Shown: piece after piece, positions 12,146 through 26,900 of the stretch
Position numbering within the stretch: position 1 is the stretch's first letter
Layout of the letters: each line of letters begins with the position of its first letter
NCBI GenBank assembly: GCA_950295325.1
Contig: OX485809.1
Location: 62,001-126,000, forward strand
Direction of reading: 5' to 3'
DNA: 64,000 nucleotides
DNA from: Polytrichum commune
Lineage: Eukaryota > Streptophyta > Polytrichopsida > Polytrichales > Polytrichaceae
The notes under the pieces: generated by a model
What the model was told of the DNA's origin: nothing
The model's input: the letters and a program-made list of their open reading frames with translations, nothing else
Database searches by the model: none
Position numbers and translations under genes: made by a program

Positions 12146-14509
12146 ATGAGCGGCGGGAATCAAAGCGAAGGCCATTCGAAGGGGAAGGCAACAAAAGCGA
12201 GAGACAGAGCTGAAAGTCCCGACCCCAAAAGGCAAAAGTTGCAAGATGGGAAAGGAGGTAGTAAGTGGCCCGTTTTCCCACTCTGTTTATGCTAGATTAT
12301 GTAAGGAGAAATCGAAGCATGTGGAAATTAGGTTTCAAACAATCTGTGCAGGTGTTTACTACTATTGTCATGTTCTATGTTTCTTCTGAAGTTTACTACG
12401 TATCAACGTGTTGTCACTCATAACAATATTTAGCGAGCATTTCTTGTTATGTGGGATCTGGAAACGCGACTCAAGATTTGTGCTCGGAACAAACAAGCGC
12501 AATGTTCCTGAGTCTGGTATTAATATGAATGTCCAAGCACGTGAGTCTTGGACATCCTACATCACTGCAAAATCTACGAATCTACCATTGTTCTTTCACT
12601 GACGCATGACGATTGCCTAGGACTCATGTGCTCATGGTGAATTCGTGTGCGCGTATAACGAGAAAGAGAAAGAGAACGAACGAGCAATGCAGCTGGTTAA
12701 TGTTATGTTCACTGTGAGTTTTGCTTGCAATCCCTAGCAGGTGGGAAAGCTAAGAGAGGCCGTAAGAACAATAGTTTGATGCATGGAGGAATCCCACGAA
12801 GCCACCCTTTGGTGCTTGACATGCCCGAGTTGGACTCCGTGTATCCATCACAAAACAGCCCTCGGGCCAAGGGTGAGGCCAGTGTAGATGTGGAAGCTTG
12901 GAAGAGGCGGCGTGGGAAATTTGCCTTGGCCACGCCCGAATCGGCTCCCAAATACGTGTGGCTCCCGTTTCTTGGTAATCTATGTAACCTAACCTACTCG
13001 CCAATACACCTGATGCCAACACTCGTTTCAGTCTGAATTGAAATCCCTAATTTGCATTACGTAACTGAATGGTGTGTGATTAGGTGTGGCTTTAAGCACA
13101 GATGCCGTAAAAACGCGTGTTTGAAGATATTCGACTACAGAAGAAAAAAATTGTTGCTCATTTTATGTTGAACAACGAACATGATTAGGAGGACCTATGG
13201 AACAAAAATGTTCACCTTGATAATGAATAAGATGTTCATATGAACGCCAAAACTCATGAGAAAAATGACCTCACACATAATTCAAGTTTGCTAATCATCT
13301 TGCACTAATAGCGAGTTTCGTATCTCACAGGAAGTGCAGAGAAAAAAAAATGCATGTTTAAAGACCACTTACCCTAGGTTACCTATTAGGATGGTAATAA
13401 GAAGAGTTTGTTTTCTTTGGGACACAGAAATGATAAAGGCTTACCCTGAACGACCGGAATTTGTGTACCTCCAACCACCAAAAGTGCCAAAGTCACCAAA
13501 GTATGATCCCTATGAGTTGGAGATTGTTCGGCATAGTGACATTACACACCCTTATTTTTGGACGATGAGCAGCAAAGGAGTCACTCTCTTTAGAGATGGA
13601 GAGGCAGGTACAACTTAAACACACACACACACACACACATAACTTATCCTTCCTACAAAGTTCATGTATACAAAGGTAGGTGGTGCAAAAACCAACAACC
13701 CATCCAAAATCAACACCTTAAATCCGATGGTAATAAAAAGTAAATGGAGAGATTGGTAAATTTGTCAACTTAAACCCTTGCATATGATTGTTTGGAATAA
13801 TTTGGATACCGTGAGAAGCACAATGAACAAGTTTGAGTATACATGGAGGAACAAACATACCATCATACTTTCAAAATCCCCCCGAAACCCAATGATCAAT
13901 AAAAACAATTGAAGGGACTGGTGAATATGTTTACTAAACCCTAGAATATGATTGTTTGAAATGACTTGAATGTGATTAGAAGCATAATGAAAAAAAAATT
14001 AGTATATATGGAGGAACAAACATACCATCATACGTTTAAATCAACTCAAAAAGGGATTGGTGGATATGTCAACTAAAGCTCTAAAATATGGTAGTTTGAT
14101 ATGATTTGAATATGAATTAAAGTTGTTGTGGATTGACAACATTTCATAACAAAAAGTTACACCATAGCCAATGATCATTGCTTTTGACTTGAACTTCACC
14201 TTGTGCTAATTACATTTCATCGAAATGGTTGGTTCCTCTCATATTTAACTTTCAAGCTTTCAGTTGGAGAACAAGAAAGTCACATTCATGGATCATTTTA
14301 GGACTGGTATTCACAATTGTAAAATCCACTAATGGTAAAATGTCATATCTAGATTTCAATAAAAACATTAAATTATACCATGAAGGGGTTATTCCAAATC
14401 CAAAAGAATAAGGTGAATGTACTTCTTGCAATGCTAACATGCTAGCACTTTATATTGGTACAGAATTTGAGCCACTAGAGCAATGGGAGAGGGGCTACAA
14501 CATGTTCAG
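12146..14509 (+). CDS. Dynein exons 1-4: N-terminal extension
   Basis: Exons 12146-12257, 12741-12974, 13428-13607 and 14464-14509, linked in phases 1, 1, 1, then ending in phase 2. Exon 1 starts at the first suitable ATG and is Lys/Arg-rich ([20 protein letters not shown]), typical of the variable dynein N-terminus, so the start is only moderately sure. Exon 3 gives [20 protein letters not shown] and then [18 protein letters not shown], and exon 4 gives [15 protein letters not shown]. These are the first conserved motifs of single-headed inner-arm heavy chains. The phase-2 end of exon 4 does not fit the phase-0 start of exon 5, so a short exon (length 1 mod 3, likely 30-40 bases) is missing between 14510 and 16431. 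An (AC)n run follows exon 3 at 13619-13639. Confidence 0.75.
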
Positions 14510-17500
14510 GTGTATAATGTATCTCGATATATTTCGCCAGGTTTGTCTTCAAGCCTTCATATAAATAAACAATAAATAAAACAATCTATGGCATTCTTTT
14601 GCCAATGTGAATAGCATAGTCATCACATAATTTATCATGTTGGTTTATCCTATTTGACTTTATATGGAGGACCAACGAGTATCACTCAATAGGGGGTTCT
14701 ATTTCATATAAGATCTAACATTGTTGCATTTATCTATGCACACACACTTTCAAAGTGTGTGTGAGAGTGAGTGATTGAGTGATTGAGTGAACTAATATGA
14801 AACTTACTGAGTTCTTAGGGACACTTATCATCTTATAAAGTGATGGCAAAGGGGTGGGGTTAATCTCCATTAAAGGTGCGATAAGTTATTATACCAAGCA
14901 ACTCACTAATGCATCAATTTCTAGCATGCTTCACCTCAAGAGCATTATTGTTTTATGCACTAAAGCTCTAGATACTTAAGAATCTACTTTATACAAACCA
15001 TCTTCGCAAAGTTATTCACCTCCAAGTTTTATTTATTTTTGCATGTAACCACCTTAGTGTTGGAGAAAATGTTCCTACATATAGCATACCAAATGTGTCA
15101 AAGAATGGCACCCTTAATTTGTTCATTACTTAGCAAAATATCTATTGCTTTGTATGTTGTTGAGATAGTCCCCATGATGAATTCCTTCCAAGAGATGCTT
15201 TCAACCTTGCCAAAGCTCTTCCAATTGTCTTCATCAATTCGTTCAAGCCTTCCGTTGATTTTGCAATCCCTGAAGAAATGCTTAAGCAATTCCTCGAATT
15301 CAAACATGTAAATCAAGCATTTGGCATAGTCCATACATTTTCTCCTTCTTAGAATCAACATGCCACTCATGCTCAATTGCCAAAATAAAATGTTTATTTT
15401 CTCAATCCGGTGTCATTGCAAAGGAAATTGCTGGGCAATGTTTTGCTCCTTTTAAGGCAATAAATTCTATAATGTACTCAAGGGGGAGGGGGGTCGCTCC
15501 TTCTTATATTAATGTATACTCATGTGCTCATGACCTATATACCTTGCATAAAAGATTATAAGGTATAGTATTTTTCAAAATAAAGGTAAATACTTGTATT
15601 TTAATACACCCTATCAATAATTATAATTTTTGGGGGGAATCATTTAAAAATACCCTATTTTATTTCTATTGCCAAAGAAAATTGGAAAATAAATTGCAAT
15701 TCAAACAACGCGCTGAAATTTTCCCTCCCGGCACGTAGGTAGAGAACATTAACTCCACATTGGATATGTTGGTTTAGTAACGTTATAGCCAGCCAGCCTG
15801 CGAGTCATCCATCCAAGTTTTTTCAACAAAAACTTACCTCTTTTCATCCACTAGCACAGACCCTACCCTAGACCCACTACCCCCAATAATTGTTTCCATG
15901 CTATTTTACATGTACTGACTAGATAAAAGAGGCCATTTTATGTGATAATATTTTACATGTAAACATGTTTCATTATTTAAAAAACCCCTATATAATATGT
16001 ACATTTTTTTGCAAAATTTATCTACAATGAATATATTAGACCCTACTTTTTTTATTGCACATTGTTTTTACGATTTTCGCCACTGACCCCCCGAGATAAT
16101 GTACTCAAGCATTGTCATAAAATCAAAGTCCTATTGCCCTCTGCAAGATCTCATTGAAGGATTTTGATGAGTCCCCAAAAACCATAAGGTATTGGTTTCG
16201 TCATTGCAAATGGCTTTGATGAGGTCTTCTTGAGAGTTGATTTGGTAGTAATTATACTTGAAAACCCTCGCTCCCTTGAGGTTGAGCAAGTAATGGCTTG
16301 ACCTTTCCCGAACTTCTTTATAAGGAGATTCAAGTCACTTTCCCTTTGCACAAGTGACCCATGGAGTTGGTTTGGACCTTGAAAATACTTAATCTACAAC
16401 AAATGTGTCTGATGTGTTGGGCTTTGTGCAGTATCAAATATGGAAGGGTTGGGCAGTCTGGAAGCATTATGTAAGGAGGAAAACAAAAGGAGCAGCAAAT
16501 ACCAAAATTAAAAAGCTATTATTCAAATCAAACACCATATTCCACAAAGTCTTGGTCCAAATACGGACGGTAATTTGATTGTTGAGCCTTCTAGAAATTT
16601 TGCTTTAGTAGATGTTTACTTAATATATTCACATATAATAGATATTTAAATGCATTTCAAGTTTCATCATATTGGCACTAAGTATACACTCTATAATATT
16701 GCTATTTAGTGTTGGATAAAATTTGCTTCATTTGTCATTCTTTCAATTTATACATATGGACGCAATGAAGATAAATTTGAACCAACTCGATATTATTGTT
16801 ACTTTTTGTTTTATCGTGTTTTGTTAATTGAAATGCTTCGGTTTTTTTCTTCTTTCTTTCAAATAATGTATTATGTAAAGTTTGGTTTGGTGAGTTTCTT
16901 TTTTTAACAGTTCTAATTGGCAATTTGAGAAAATGAACTAGCTTCTTTGTAACTAGATACTGGATCTTCCCCCTGTCATCCTAAGGACCAACTTCAAGCA
17001 TAACCACATCAACATCAACAAAGTTGTTTGAGAGATGTTGAAACAATTATACATATGTGATACAACCTAAGGTTAACCCTTTCAATCCATTGCATACAAA
17101 TTTGGATTACTATTTAGGAGGGTCGGCAAGGCGGAGTATTTTACTCATTACAAGCATCATTTTGTAACTTCTTGTTTAGGCCATATCAATCACAAGCTTC
17201 AGTGTTTGTGACTATTAAATCCAAGAGATTAATGTGATGCCTAAGGGCCATATTACAAAGTGTCATGTACAAACGCCACCTTCGGCTCATGCCATCTTGA
17301 CCCAACAATAACAAGAGAATTTTTCATTGTCTTGAAAAAACTATTTCATCTATATTGAATATTGCAACCCATGTTGTAAAAACTATTGAACATAATGGAC
17401 ATTATCAATCCAAATTGTTGTTGTTGTGGTGGTGGTGGTGGTGGTAGAAATTTTTAAACTTTTAAATTGGTTGGATCATTGTAGTGTTTGTAAAGAATCC

Positions 17501-20500
17501 ATCAAAATCCAGACAAAGATGTGAGTCACATGGATGTCCTTGTATCATAATTCAAAAGTCTTTTCAAAAGGACACAAGTTGCACAAACAATTAATGGCAT
17601 ACTTCTCCAAACCATGCATCCTTATGATCGATAAAAATGTTATTTTTTGTATGGAGTATTTAGAGAAAAACTTTGGGCAATGAATAGATATGCGTACAAC
17701 TATGGATGATGAGGTTCCTAAATATGGATGTGACTATGACCTATACTTTGGAGATTTTTTTTCAAAGACAATTAGATCAAAGACAAGAGATAAAATCTCA
17801 AATAATGCAGGTCTCACATTTTACCATGCATCAATTACTACCATACTATTTGTGGATATCCACTCTAAGTAAGAACATAGAAGTAAAACTTATAACCCTT
17901 ACGGCCTTGCATAATGTGGCCATATGATTGTTAAGTGGGTAAAATCTATTCTCTTTCCTTGAGAATAATTCCAACATACTGCAATTTGATTTCAAAATAA
18001 AAAAGCAAGATACAAAGCCTGGATTCAAATTTTAGTTTGAAGCTTAAGCGGATGGTTTGACGGGAGTAGGATTGCATAGATTAAAGAGCAATTATCTTCA
18101 TAGGCTGAACAATGTCATGGGTTTTGTTAGTTCTTAAGTGAGATCATTGTTGCAATAAGAGATGCATGCGTTCAAGTTTTATCGCAACTTCAAGGAAACC
18201 TCATCGGTGGGACCAAAAGCAACGAGGACAAGGACAACACAAAAGCAGATGCACCGAGTGCAAAATCCACTACCCACAAGAAGAATAAACTTCAAATTAA
18301 TGAAGAGCAAGCTGACCAGGTTATCTCAAATATTATTATTCATTTGTATCTTGAAGGACCATGGATATTTACCCCTCATTTTTTAGACAATGTGAACCAT
18401 TTCCATAAAACAAATTACCATTTTTTTGTTATCGAAGTCACGTGCACATCCTAAACTCATGTATTGCGTGTGATGCATGCAACATTTGTTCTCATGCACC
18501 AAATTTAGAGCTCAATCTAACAACTGCAAGTGAGGAGTACCCTACTATGAACCTTGGTAGGGTGTATTAATGGAAAGGAAACCACCTCAAGGAACTCAAT
18601 AATGTTAAGTACATGTTTCATTGATAGAAACATGACAATTAGTGTAAAATGCATTATTATGCATTGTGCATGTAGAGCACTTGATCTTCATGCATTCCAT
18701 TTGTAACAACTACATGTGACATGCATGCATGCATGAGCAATGCCGACATGGCTAAGCTCAACATGAATATTGAAGTCTCTTTGTTTGTAAGCTATTGCCT
18801 TAACTCCATGTCATTGCATTTACATGTACATAATGAAGTCCATTATGGTGAGTTTTGAAGACATGATATTCCTCAAAATTGAACAATTATTCCCTTTTCA
18901 AATTATCAGCTTCTCTCTCTCTATATATATATATAGCATTGTAGAGCTACAATGTTTAGTGAACATGAGTTGTAGATTTACACACCTCACGAAGATTTGT
19001 CCACTTGTCTCAAAGTTGCTTCCGACTATCACACTTTAGACTAATTCAATTGAATGTCAAGACTAATATGTGAATGGTACAAGCATATATGATTTCAAAT
19101 CTCAATACTCATAAAACATGGTCACCTTGATGAAACTTGCTACAAAATCAATGATTCACATAATATGAACTATTTGAATTTCCATGAACTTATGTATACA
19201 CTCCAAAAACATACTTAATACAAATTCTAAAACAATGAAATTGTCCTTCATGGGTTCAGGATAGGTACACATATCTAATTGCGGCCGCAAAAAGAGCTGA
19301 GCAAGCAAGGTTGATTAATTTTGTAAGGTTGTCCGATTATCTCATCACGGATGGACTCCGGGTGATGCTGATTGAAACCCTTCAAGACTTGATAGGGAAA
19401 GTTAAACATAGCAAACTTGCAAGTAAAAGCAAGGCCTCAACTATTGTCCATTTAGAGGACCGCTCAGCTAGTATCAATCTCGACGATGCGGCTGCAACTG
19501 CTAGTACCACTCCAGAGGACCATGCTCCACCAAGCCCGGAGCCAAGTACTCCTCAAGAAACAAATATGGATTTCATCATGTCCGATGCACCAATTCCAGT
19601 TGCTGAAATCTTCAGTGTGGACTTGATTGTGGAAAATGATGTGTTGATTTTCAGTCCTTCATATTTGGATTATGAAGCCAAGGTAAGTGACATGATCGCC
19701 TCGTCAACTTTTCACCAGACTTGGATGGGCTCCTAGGGGTGGACTTATAGCTAGTAAATAAGTAGGCTCCAAGACCAAAGTAAGTTTGAAATTGAGTGAT
19801 CCTATTGGTCAAAAGCTTAAATTTGGACCTAAAGAGTTTATACTAGGGTTTAAGTCCAAGGTATGAAAAAGAATGAAATTGTGCTACTTTTCTACCAAAT
19901 CTTGACCGTTTCCCCAAAGGAAATATTGCTCCCAGTTTGCGAACCCAACCCTCAAGCTTGGGTCCAATCTTGAATAAAAAAGTAAGGTTCATCAAAGGGT
20001 GTTTTGGACCCCAAGTTTCTTGGACCCACTTTTTAATGTAAAACCATTCTTATTGTTCCTTGTTGAATGGCATTCTTACTTCAACTTAAGAACATGTTCA
20101 ATTTATAGACACAAACACATAGATTTGACCTGTTAACTTCAATATCATTTGTTTTAAAGACAATGATATTTTGAAGAAAAATTTACGATTAGCACATAAT
20201 TGTAGAATTCGAAAGGATTTTTTTTTCCAACCATCTAATAAAGATGACAAGACCTATAAATTAATGTTCTCTTGCATTAGCAAATCCTACTAAAACATAG
20301 TTGGGGACATTTTGTGTATCATCAGTCATAGAGTCCTCTAACTTACAAAGGGCTAAAAGCAAGTGAATTGAAATAAAACTCTTAGACAATGGTTTGGAAT
20401 TCACCAAGAAATATATTTATCTATTTATTTGGTTATTTAGTTATGAAATTGTTCTAAACGTGGGGTATTGTCTCCTCTTTCAAAGATGAACCCCATACAT

Positions 20501-23500
20501 TTCTACAACAAGTTTTGTTCACGTTGTCTCCAAAAGGCAAGCTTGTAGGTCCCACATGGCTTACTAGGTGTCTAGTTTACGTGAAAAATTGAGCATAGTT
20601 GGGTACATTAATGTTATAGAAGGACTCACATGGCACAAGGAATAAAACTTAGATCAAGTTGGTATGAACCACAAGCCTCAACCACAACACCACACGTTTG
20701 ATTTCCTAGAAATAAGAAATTATGTCAATTTTGCACTCATAACGCCGCTGAAAATGAAACACACCATTTTTGGAATGCCTATACAAACCCAATAGAGAAT
20801 GGTTTTCTTTTCTATTTCATAAAGTAGTCTTGGCAACCTCAAGTAGTTCTACCAGCTTGAGTGTTGATATTAGCCGTTACCTCACTCCATTGTACTCCAT
20901 GGCTTTAAGGATTTAGTTTCTTTGATTCCACCTTCATGTCCTCCTAGTTCCATAAACCTTTTGACCTCGTAGACTTTACGATCAATTTCATTTCACTTTA
21001 TTGGTGTATGTGGGGCCCCATTGGCGGAGGGGTGAAAATGCCCTTAGATTTATTTCACGTCTAAGTATATTGTACATAAGATATAGTGTGCCCCACACCA
21101 TTCATCAATGACAAACATAAATATTCTTTACAATCACTACATGACAACCAAAGTAGGTAACTTAGAACACTTGTTGCTACAAGACAAGTCATGCAAGCCA
21201 CTCAAATTGACTGGACACATCATTATGAATGTCTCATTGAGATTCTTCTTGATTTATAAGTTGTCATTGAAGTTGATGGAGTGCTATGTACATTTACAGA
21301 TCGACGAATATTTCCAAAATGCTTTAGAGGTGGTTCGACATTTACGGAGAATGATGTACCACCCTTTGTTGGATGGGGTTGTGGACAAAGGAGATGTGGA
21401 TGTGGATAACCTCCAACCTTACACCGAGCTCATTGGCGAGGCCCAGTTTGGACCCGTCATGAAGAGTATCTTAAAATCCATTTCCTTGTACTTCCATGTA
21501 TGTCTCTCTACCTTTACACCACAAATAAATATATTACATATCAATTATTACTTTTTCTCCATCTCTAGCAAGTCCCCCATTAATTGGTGCAATAGTTGAT
21601 CTGGATGTAAAAATCTTCCATCCACAAAACCCTAATCGGCGTGCACGTTGTGTCATCAACAAAGGATCCAATATGCAATGTCTCATAAGTATGCACCACA
21701 ATAATATTTTTACAACTCATAATATTGCTTGTCAAGATGGTGAACTTTCACAAAACCTATTGATGGAGAGGGTGATTGTGAAAATGTTGTTGAGGAACTC
21801 AGACATGCTATTTTGAGGAGAAGTTAGTCCCTAATCATAGATTCTAAATTAGTCTAGTGAGCTTAGATTGGGGTGAACTACCTATGAACCCCATAGGAAC
21901 AAGATTTTCATATTCCCCTATGTAAGGTGTGAAACACAATCCTTGTCAAGATATCCCATGTAGGTGACATGAACTTTCAACCCTTGTCAAATTTATATAT
22001 GAGGACCGGCATAAAACATACTAATGTCTTAAGTACAAATTGATGTTGACATGTTTCTAAAATAACATACCTTGGTTTATTTGAGGTCTTTATGGTGTTT
22101 GCTTTATTTTTATGTATTTTCTCTAAAATAGTCCCACTCAAACCCAACAAAAGCTAACCTTTCCTTAGGTGATGTTGCTTAATCTATCATTTATATTAAA
22201 ATATTATATCTATATCTATTATATTTTCATGTTGCAAAGGTGTCAATGGGATTCCTCCAAGACTTGATGTGAATGTAAACAAATGTTGGATAGTTATAAA
22301 CTTGATCTACTTGATCTAGTTATCAATTTGTTTATAACAAGGGTCAACACTTTAACGGGGGGAACTTTGATACACTTGAGCTTTTGATAACATGAGGTTG
22401 GGCCAACACATGTGAAACTAGTCAATTAAAGACCAAAGTCACGATTTACAACCTACATTTGTAGGTCCAAGATTATGTTGTTCACCTAAGCTCAAAGTTA
22501 TGGCGACTTGTTAAACTTAAACACCACCATGACCATTTTTGATCTTGTGGTGGGGCGGTAGGGACAACCCTTTACTTAGTAGGCAACCAAATAAGGAATG
22601 GTGGGTGGCTACCTAGGTTTGTGCATCTCGGAAACCCCCTTCAACAGGTGAAGATGGACCGGAAAATATGTTGTCAGAGGCCATGCCCTCATGACCATAG
22701 TGCCCAATGCCATCTTGTAACGGCAAATTCTTGCTCTGACCATAACTCATGTGTCATGCCATGGGTGTTGAGTGCCTCTCCTATGTTGCGAGTAATGACT
22801 AGTATCTCATATACTTGGGGTCGGGGAGAGGGGGAAGGAGAAATGCAAATACAAATTTCACACACTCACAAAATGAAAGCAATTGCCCAACAATTGCACA
22901 AGTCATATGAAATTTGTTTTGTTATCAACATTTGAAATTTGTTCACTATTGCCAACTTCCATCGTGTGCACTAAGACCCATTGTTTGCTCGTGGATTCTA
23001 CACCTAGACACCAATTCACTTACGTGACTCACATATAGATTTTGGAATCTTATAGAGCTTGGACAGCTGCCAAAATAACTATAGTTAACTAGATTTTTTT
23101 CCATACATTTTAGGGAACAACTATAGTTGACTAGAACAATTTCAAACCGATTTGAAAAACAACTACAGTTAACTAGAAAAAAAATCTAGACAACTATAAC
23201 TTGAGAGTGCCAAAACATGTAACATCCCAAAACTCAAACTCCCAATCCATAACAACACGGATTGGCAAGGCCAAGTATTTCTTTGATCCAACTCCATCGA
23301 CCTTCCCAATCAACTCATGCTTGGTGCCTTCTTTCTCCAAGGAATACAACAATATATTTGAAACCACATTGCATATGTGTGTTTGATGAGTATGGTAAAT
23401 CTCATCCACACCAAAGCACCCTATGTTGGAGAAAACGTATTGACCTATGATTTACACTCTATTTTAGAAAAAAACTCTACATCAATACATTGATTACTTC

Positions 23501-26500
23501 ATTTAGTGTGTGATACTATTTGAACTTACACAAGGCAACAACGTCTTACTCAAGAGTTCAATTTTTACGAACAAAAATTCAAATTATGACTTGGCTTGGT
23601 TAAATATTACATTCTCATTAAATAATTATAGCATTGTGTAACTCTGAATTGTTATACGCACTAAATGGGATTATTAGCGTAGCTTTTCCTTTTCCTATTC
23701 CTCACTTTACTTATATGTACCATACACTCAATAATGTAACCCATCCAGAAATAATCCTAAAATCTAGGGTATTTTAATTATCAATTTTATTTTATTTATG
23801 TTTTTTCTCACATGTGGTGTGTGCATTTTCAACAATGAACTCCGTGGGAGAAAGAGACACATGTCCTCCATGAGAATGGCAACTTGTGCAAGGTGATGAG
23901 CATTTGCTTGCCAACTTGAAGTAGGGGGTTGCACACAATTCTAACAAAAATGAGATTAGATGGTTGTCAAAGGCCACATCATCTCCATGAATGATATTAT
24001 TTCCATGTCTTTAAGAATCATATCCTTCGAAGGAATAGGAATAGAAGCGATCAAGGCTATCCTTTGTTAATTGTAACTTTGTTATAATTTAACTTTTGAA
24101 AATAAATTGCCACCCCTGCGCGCGCGCGTGTGGACTCTTCATTGGATAACTAAATGGTGTGTGTGGGGCATATTGAGATTAAACCCCCTATATACGGCAA
24201 CTTTATGAAGAAAAACAAAGTGATGTACGAATGGCAAGCTAGAAAATAGATTCGTGTATTTATACCAAGCTTTACAATTGAACATGATAAATGCCTCCAC
24301 TACATATACAAAATATATATCTTGATTTAAATATGCCCTATTACATATAAAATCCACTTCGCTTTCCAATGAAAAAATCATTGAACAAATTTTCATCCAT
24401 AGCATGTAACTTAATAATTGTGAACTCGGGGGGGGGGGGCCAGTGTGTTAAAAAGTTAAGGATATAGGTGCGAACAACCATTATTTTATAGGGGGGTATT
24501 ACTTTCAATTCTCTTCTTTTTTTCACATGCTATCATTATGTAATTTTCTACTTTGGGTTAATTGAAAAATGGCTTGCATTACTTATAATTCCAAATTACC
24601 TATTATTCCATACCCTATAGTACTTTAAAGATGTCCAGTGCCATTTTTGATACCCTATATTACTCTTAAGTCCATTTATAATTTTTTGCCCCCATGTTTT
24701 TAAAATACCCTATCATTTGTTCGCACGTATATTGCTACTCCAACCAATGACTACCCCCCCCCCCCCCCGAGATTGCGAACTAAACAAATAAAGACAAAAG
24801 CACAATAACTTAGTCACAATCCAAAGAGAAAATATCAAAGGAGTCTATGCGGTTCAAGACCCTTCAATTTATAAAAACTTAACACCCAAATGCAAAACTC
24901 TAACAAATATGGACATGGTAGTCATTAAGGACTATTACCGTATGATAACAATGGTTGAAAACGTGAAACAAACACACCTCTTCTCAAATTTTCCTCTAAA
25001 TCTTAGGGGCCCTTTTTGTACATCTCTCAAAATTCTTGATACCAACAATTTTGACCTATCAGTCAAAATTGTTGGTACACAATTTTGACTGATAATTTGG
25101 GGAAAATGTACACAGTAGATTTTTATTTTTATTTAAAAAAAAACCTCTCCAATACTTATACTATGTACGCTAATGCCTCAAATAATACCCCTTCTTACAC
25201 TCATGCTAGTTCCTATGTGATATGAAGATTTTACCCCCGGGGTGCCACCCTATGTTATATTCCACCCCCTTCTATTAACTATTGTAAAGCTTGCTCCCTA
25301 AGAGTCACACTAGTCTCTTACAAATGTAAAATTAGTGTGATGATCATTCATGGGAAACGTATTTCAAGAATCACTCTATATCCAAAAGAACTAGTGAGAC
25401 TAGGTACTCAATGTGGAATTTTGTAAGTTCACAAATCCCAGGACATTGTTGGCAACTAACTCACTGCACCACCACAAGTCGTCAAATTACGAAAACGTTC
25501 AAAATTTGTGGAAATGGTAAGCTCCTTATGAAGCCCCCTTCAAATAAGGAACGAAAGGTCATTGTAGCTAGGGTGATGAGCATATTTCATACTCATAGAA
25601 GCTCGCCATGATTTATCCTAACTAACCTTAACTTACTTACCCTAAATATACTAACCTCCCATTTATGCAAAAAGGTTCATATGTTTGGGTATCTTATACA
25701 TGTTTGTGATCAGGCCTCAAAAATCTTGATGAAGGCTAAGGCAAGTCAAAGTTTTTTAGTCTAGAGGTTTGTGGATACCTCTATTACAAGACACATATAT
25801 GACATAGGATTGATCTTTTAATTGTTGTCAATTTAAAGTGCAGGATTTTGAGCATGTAGGGGAGCCATTTGAAAACCATCTTGCAACATGCTTATCACTT
25901 CGTCAAATTAGCGTGGAGAGTCTCCAAAAGGAGGTAAAAAAAATTGGGTTGTTCTAGAGGTATCCATGTTTCATACATAATAGGTTGAGAATAGTAATAT
26001 TATCTTACAATGAATCGTACATTGGTGACATTTGCAAAACTGAAAATCATCTGACAAGGTGGACGAGGGGAAAAGGGATCTAGAGCGTTTTCGTGATGAC
26101 ATTGATGCATATCTTGAATTAACTGAGAAGATTGTGGCTTTACCAGATTTCAATGATGTGGTTAGTATTTTCTATACATTCCAAACCTCTAGATCCATAT
26201 ATGAACACTAAATTCAAATCAATTCACTTAAAACGTTGCAACACTTTAAACAATGTTTACAAAACATAGGACTACATTTTAATAGATTAAATTTATAATT
26301 GCAAGATTCCAAAGGTTGCATTATGTGTGGATGCAATGTTAAATGAAGCATGAGTTAATTGTTGGGTTGATTTTTTTTAGAATAAAAAATAAAAAAACAC
26401 CCTAAAAGATGTTACAATTACATCACATCATTGATTCAACTTTGAATGTTTGTTCACCTACATTTGAGATGCATTCTACTATCTTCTTGAAATTCTTGTT

Positions 26501-26838
26501 GTAAGACTTAGGGCTGGTTTACACTACGGTGGAGAAGTCCACCGGTCATGAAAAAAGGGCGTTTCTCAATTGTGATTGGTCGAAAATGCAACTCTTGACC
26601 GGTGGGTGTTTACACTAGGTGAAGAAAACAATGGTGGTGAACTTTTCTCATGGATGATAAAATGACATGGCCGCCTACATGGCGGCACTTTTTGGAGTGG
26701 GCTTCTCCGGCCTCAAGAGGCCGGACAAGAAACTCCTCCTCCGGAGAAGCCCAACTCAATAAAAAATTAATTTTCAAAAACAGATCTGGACCGTAGATTT
26801 CAGATATGGTTTTTTTCAAAACCTAAGGTGTTGGCAAG

Positions 26839-26900
<62 letters not shown>

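Noticed and set aside
25470-25514. Possible short dynein exon before GTAAGC
   Set aside because: None of its frames gives both a matching phase and family sequence; exons 9 and 10 already join smoothly in phase 0.
26304-26350. Candidate exon reading [11 protein letters not shown] for the missing tail segment
   Set aside because: Tempting pattern, but it runs into TGA and no donor gives phase 0 to exon 12; noted only as a lead.
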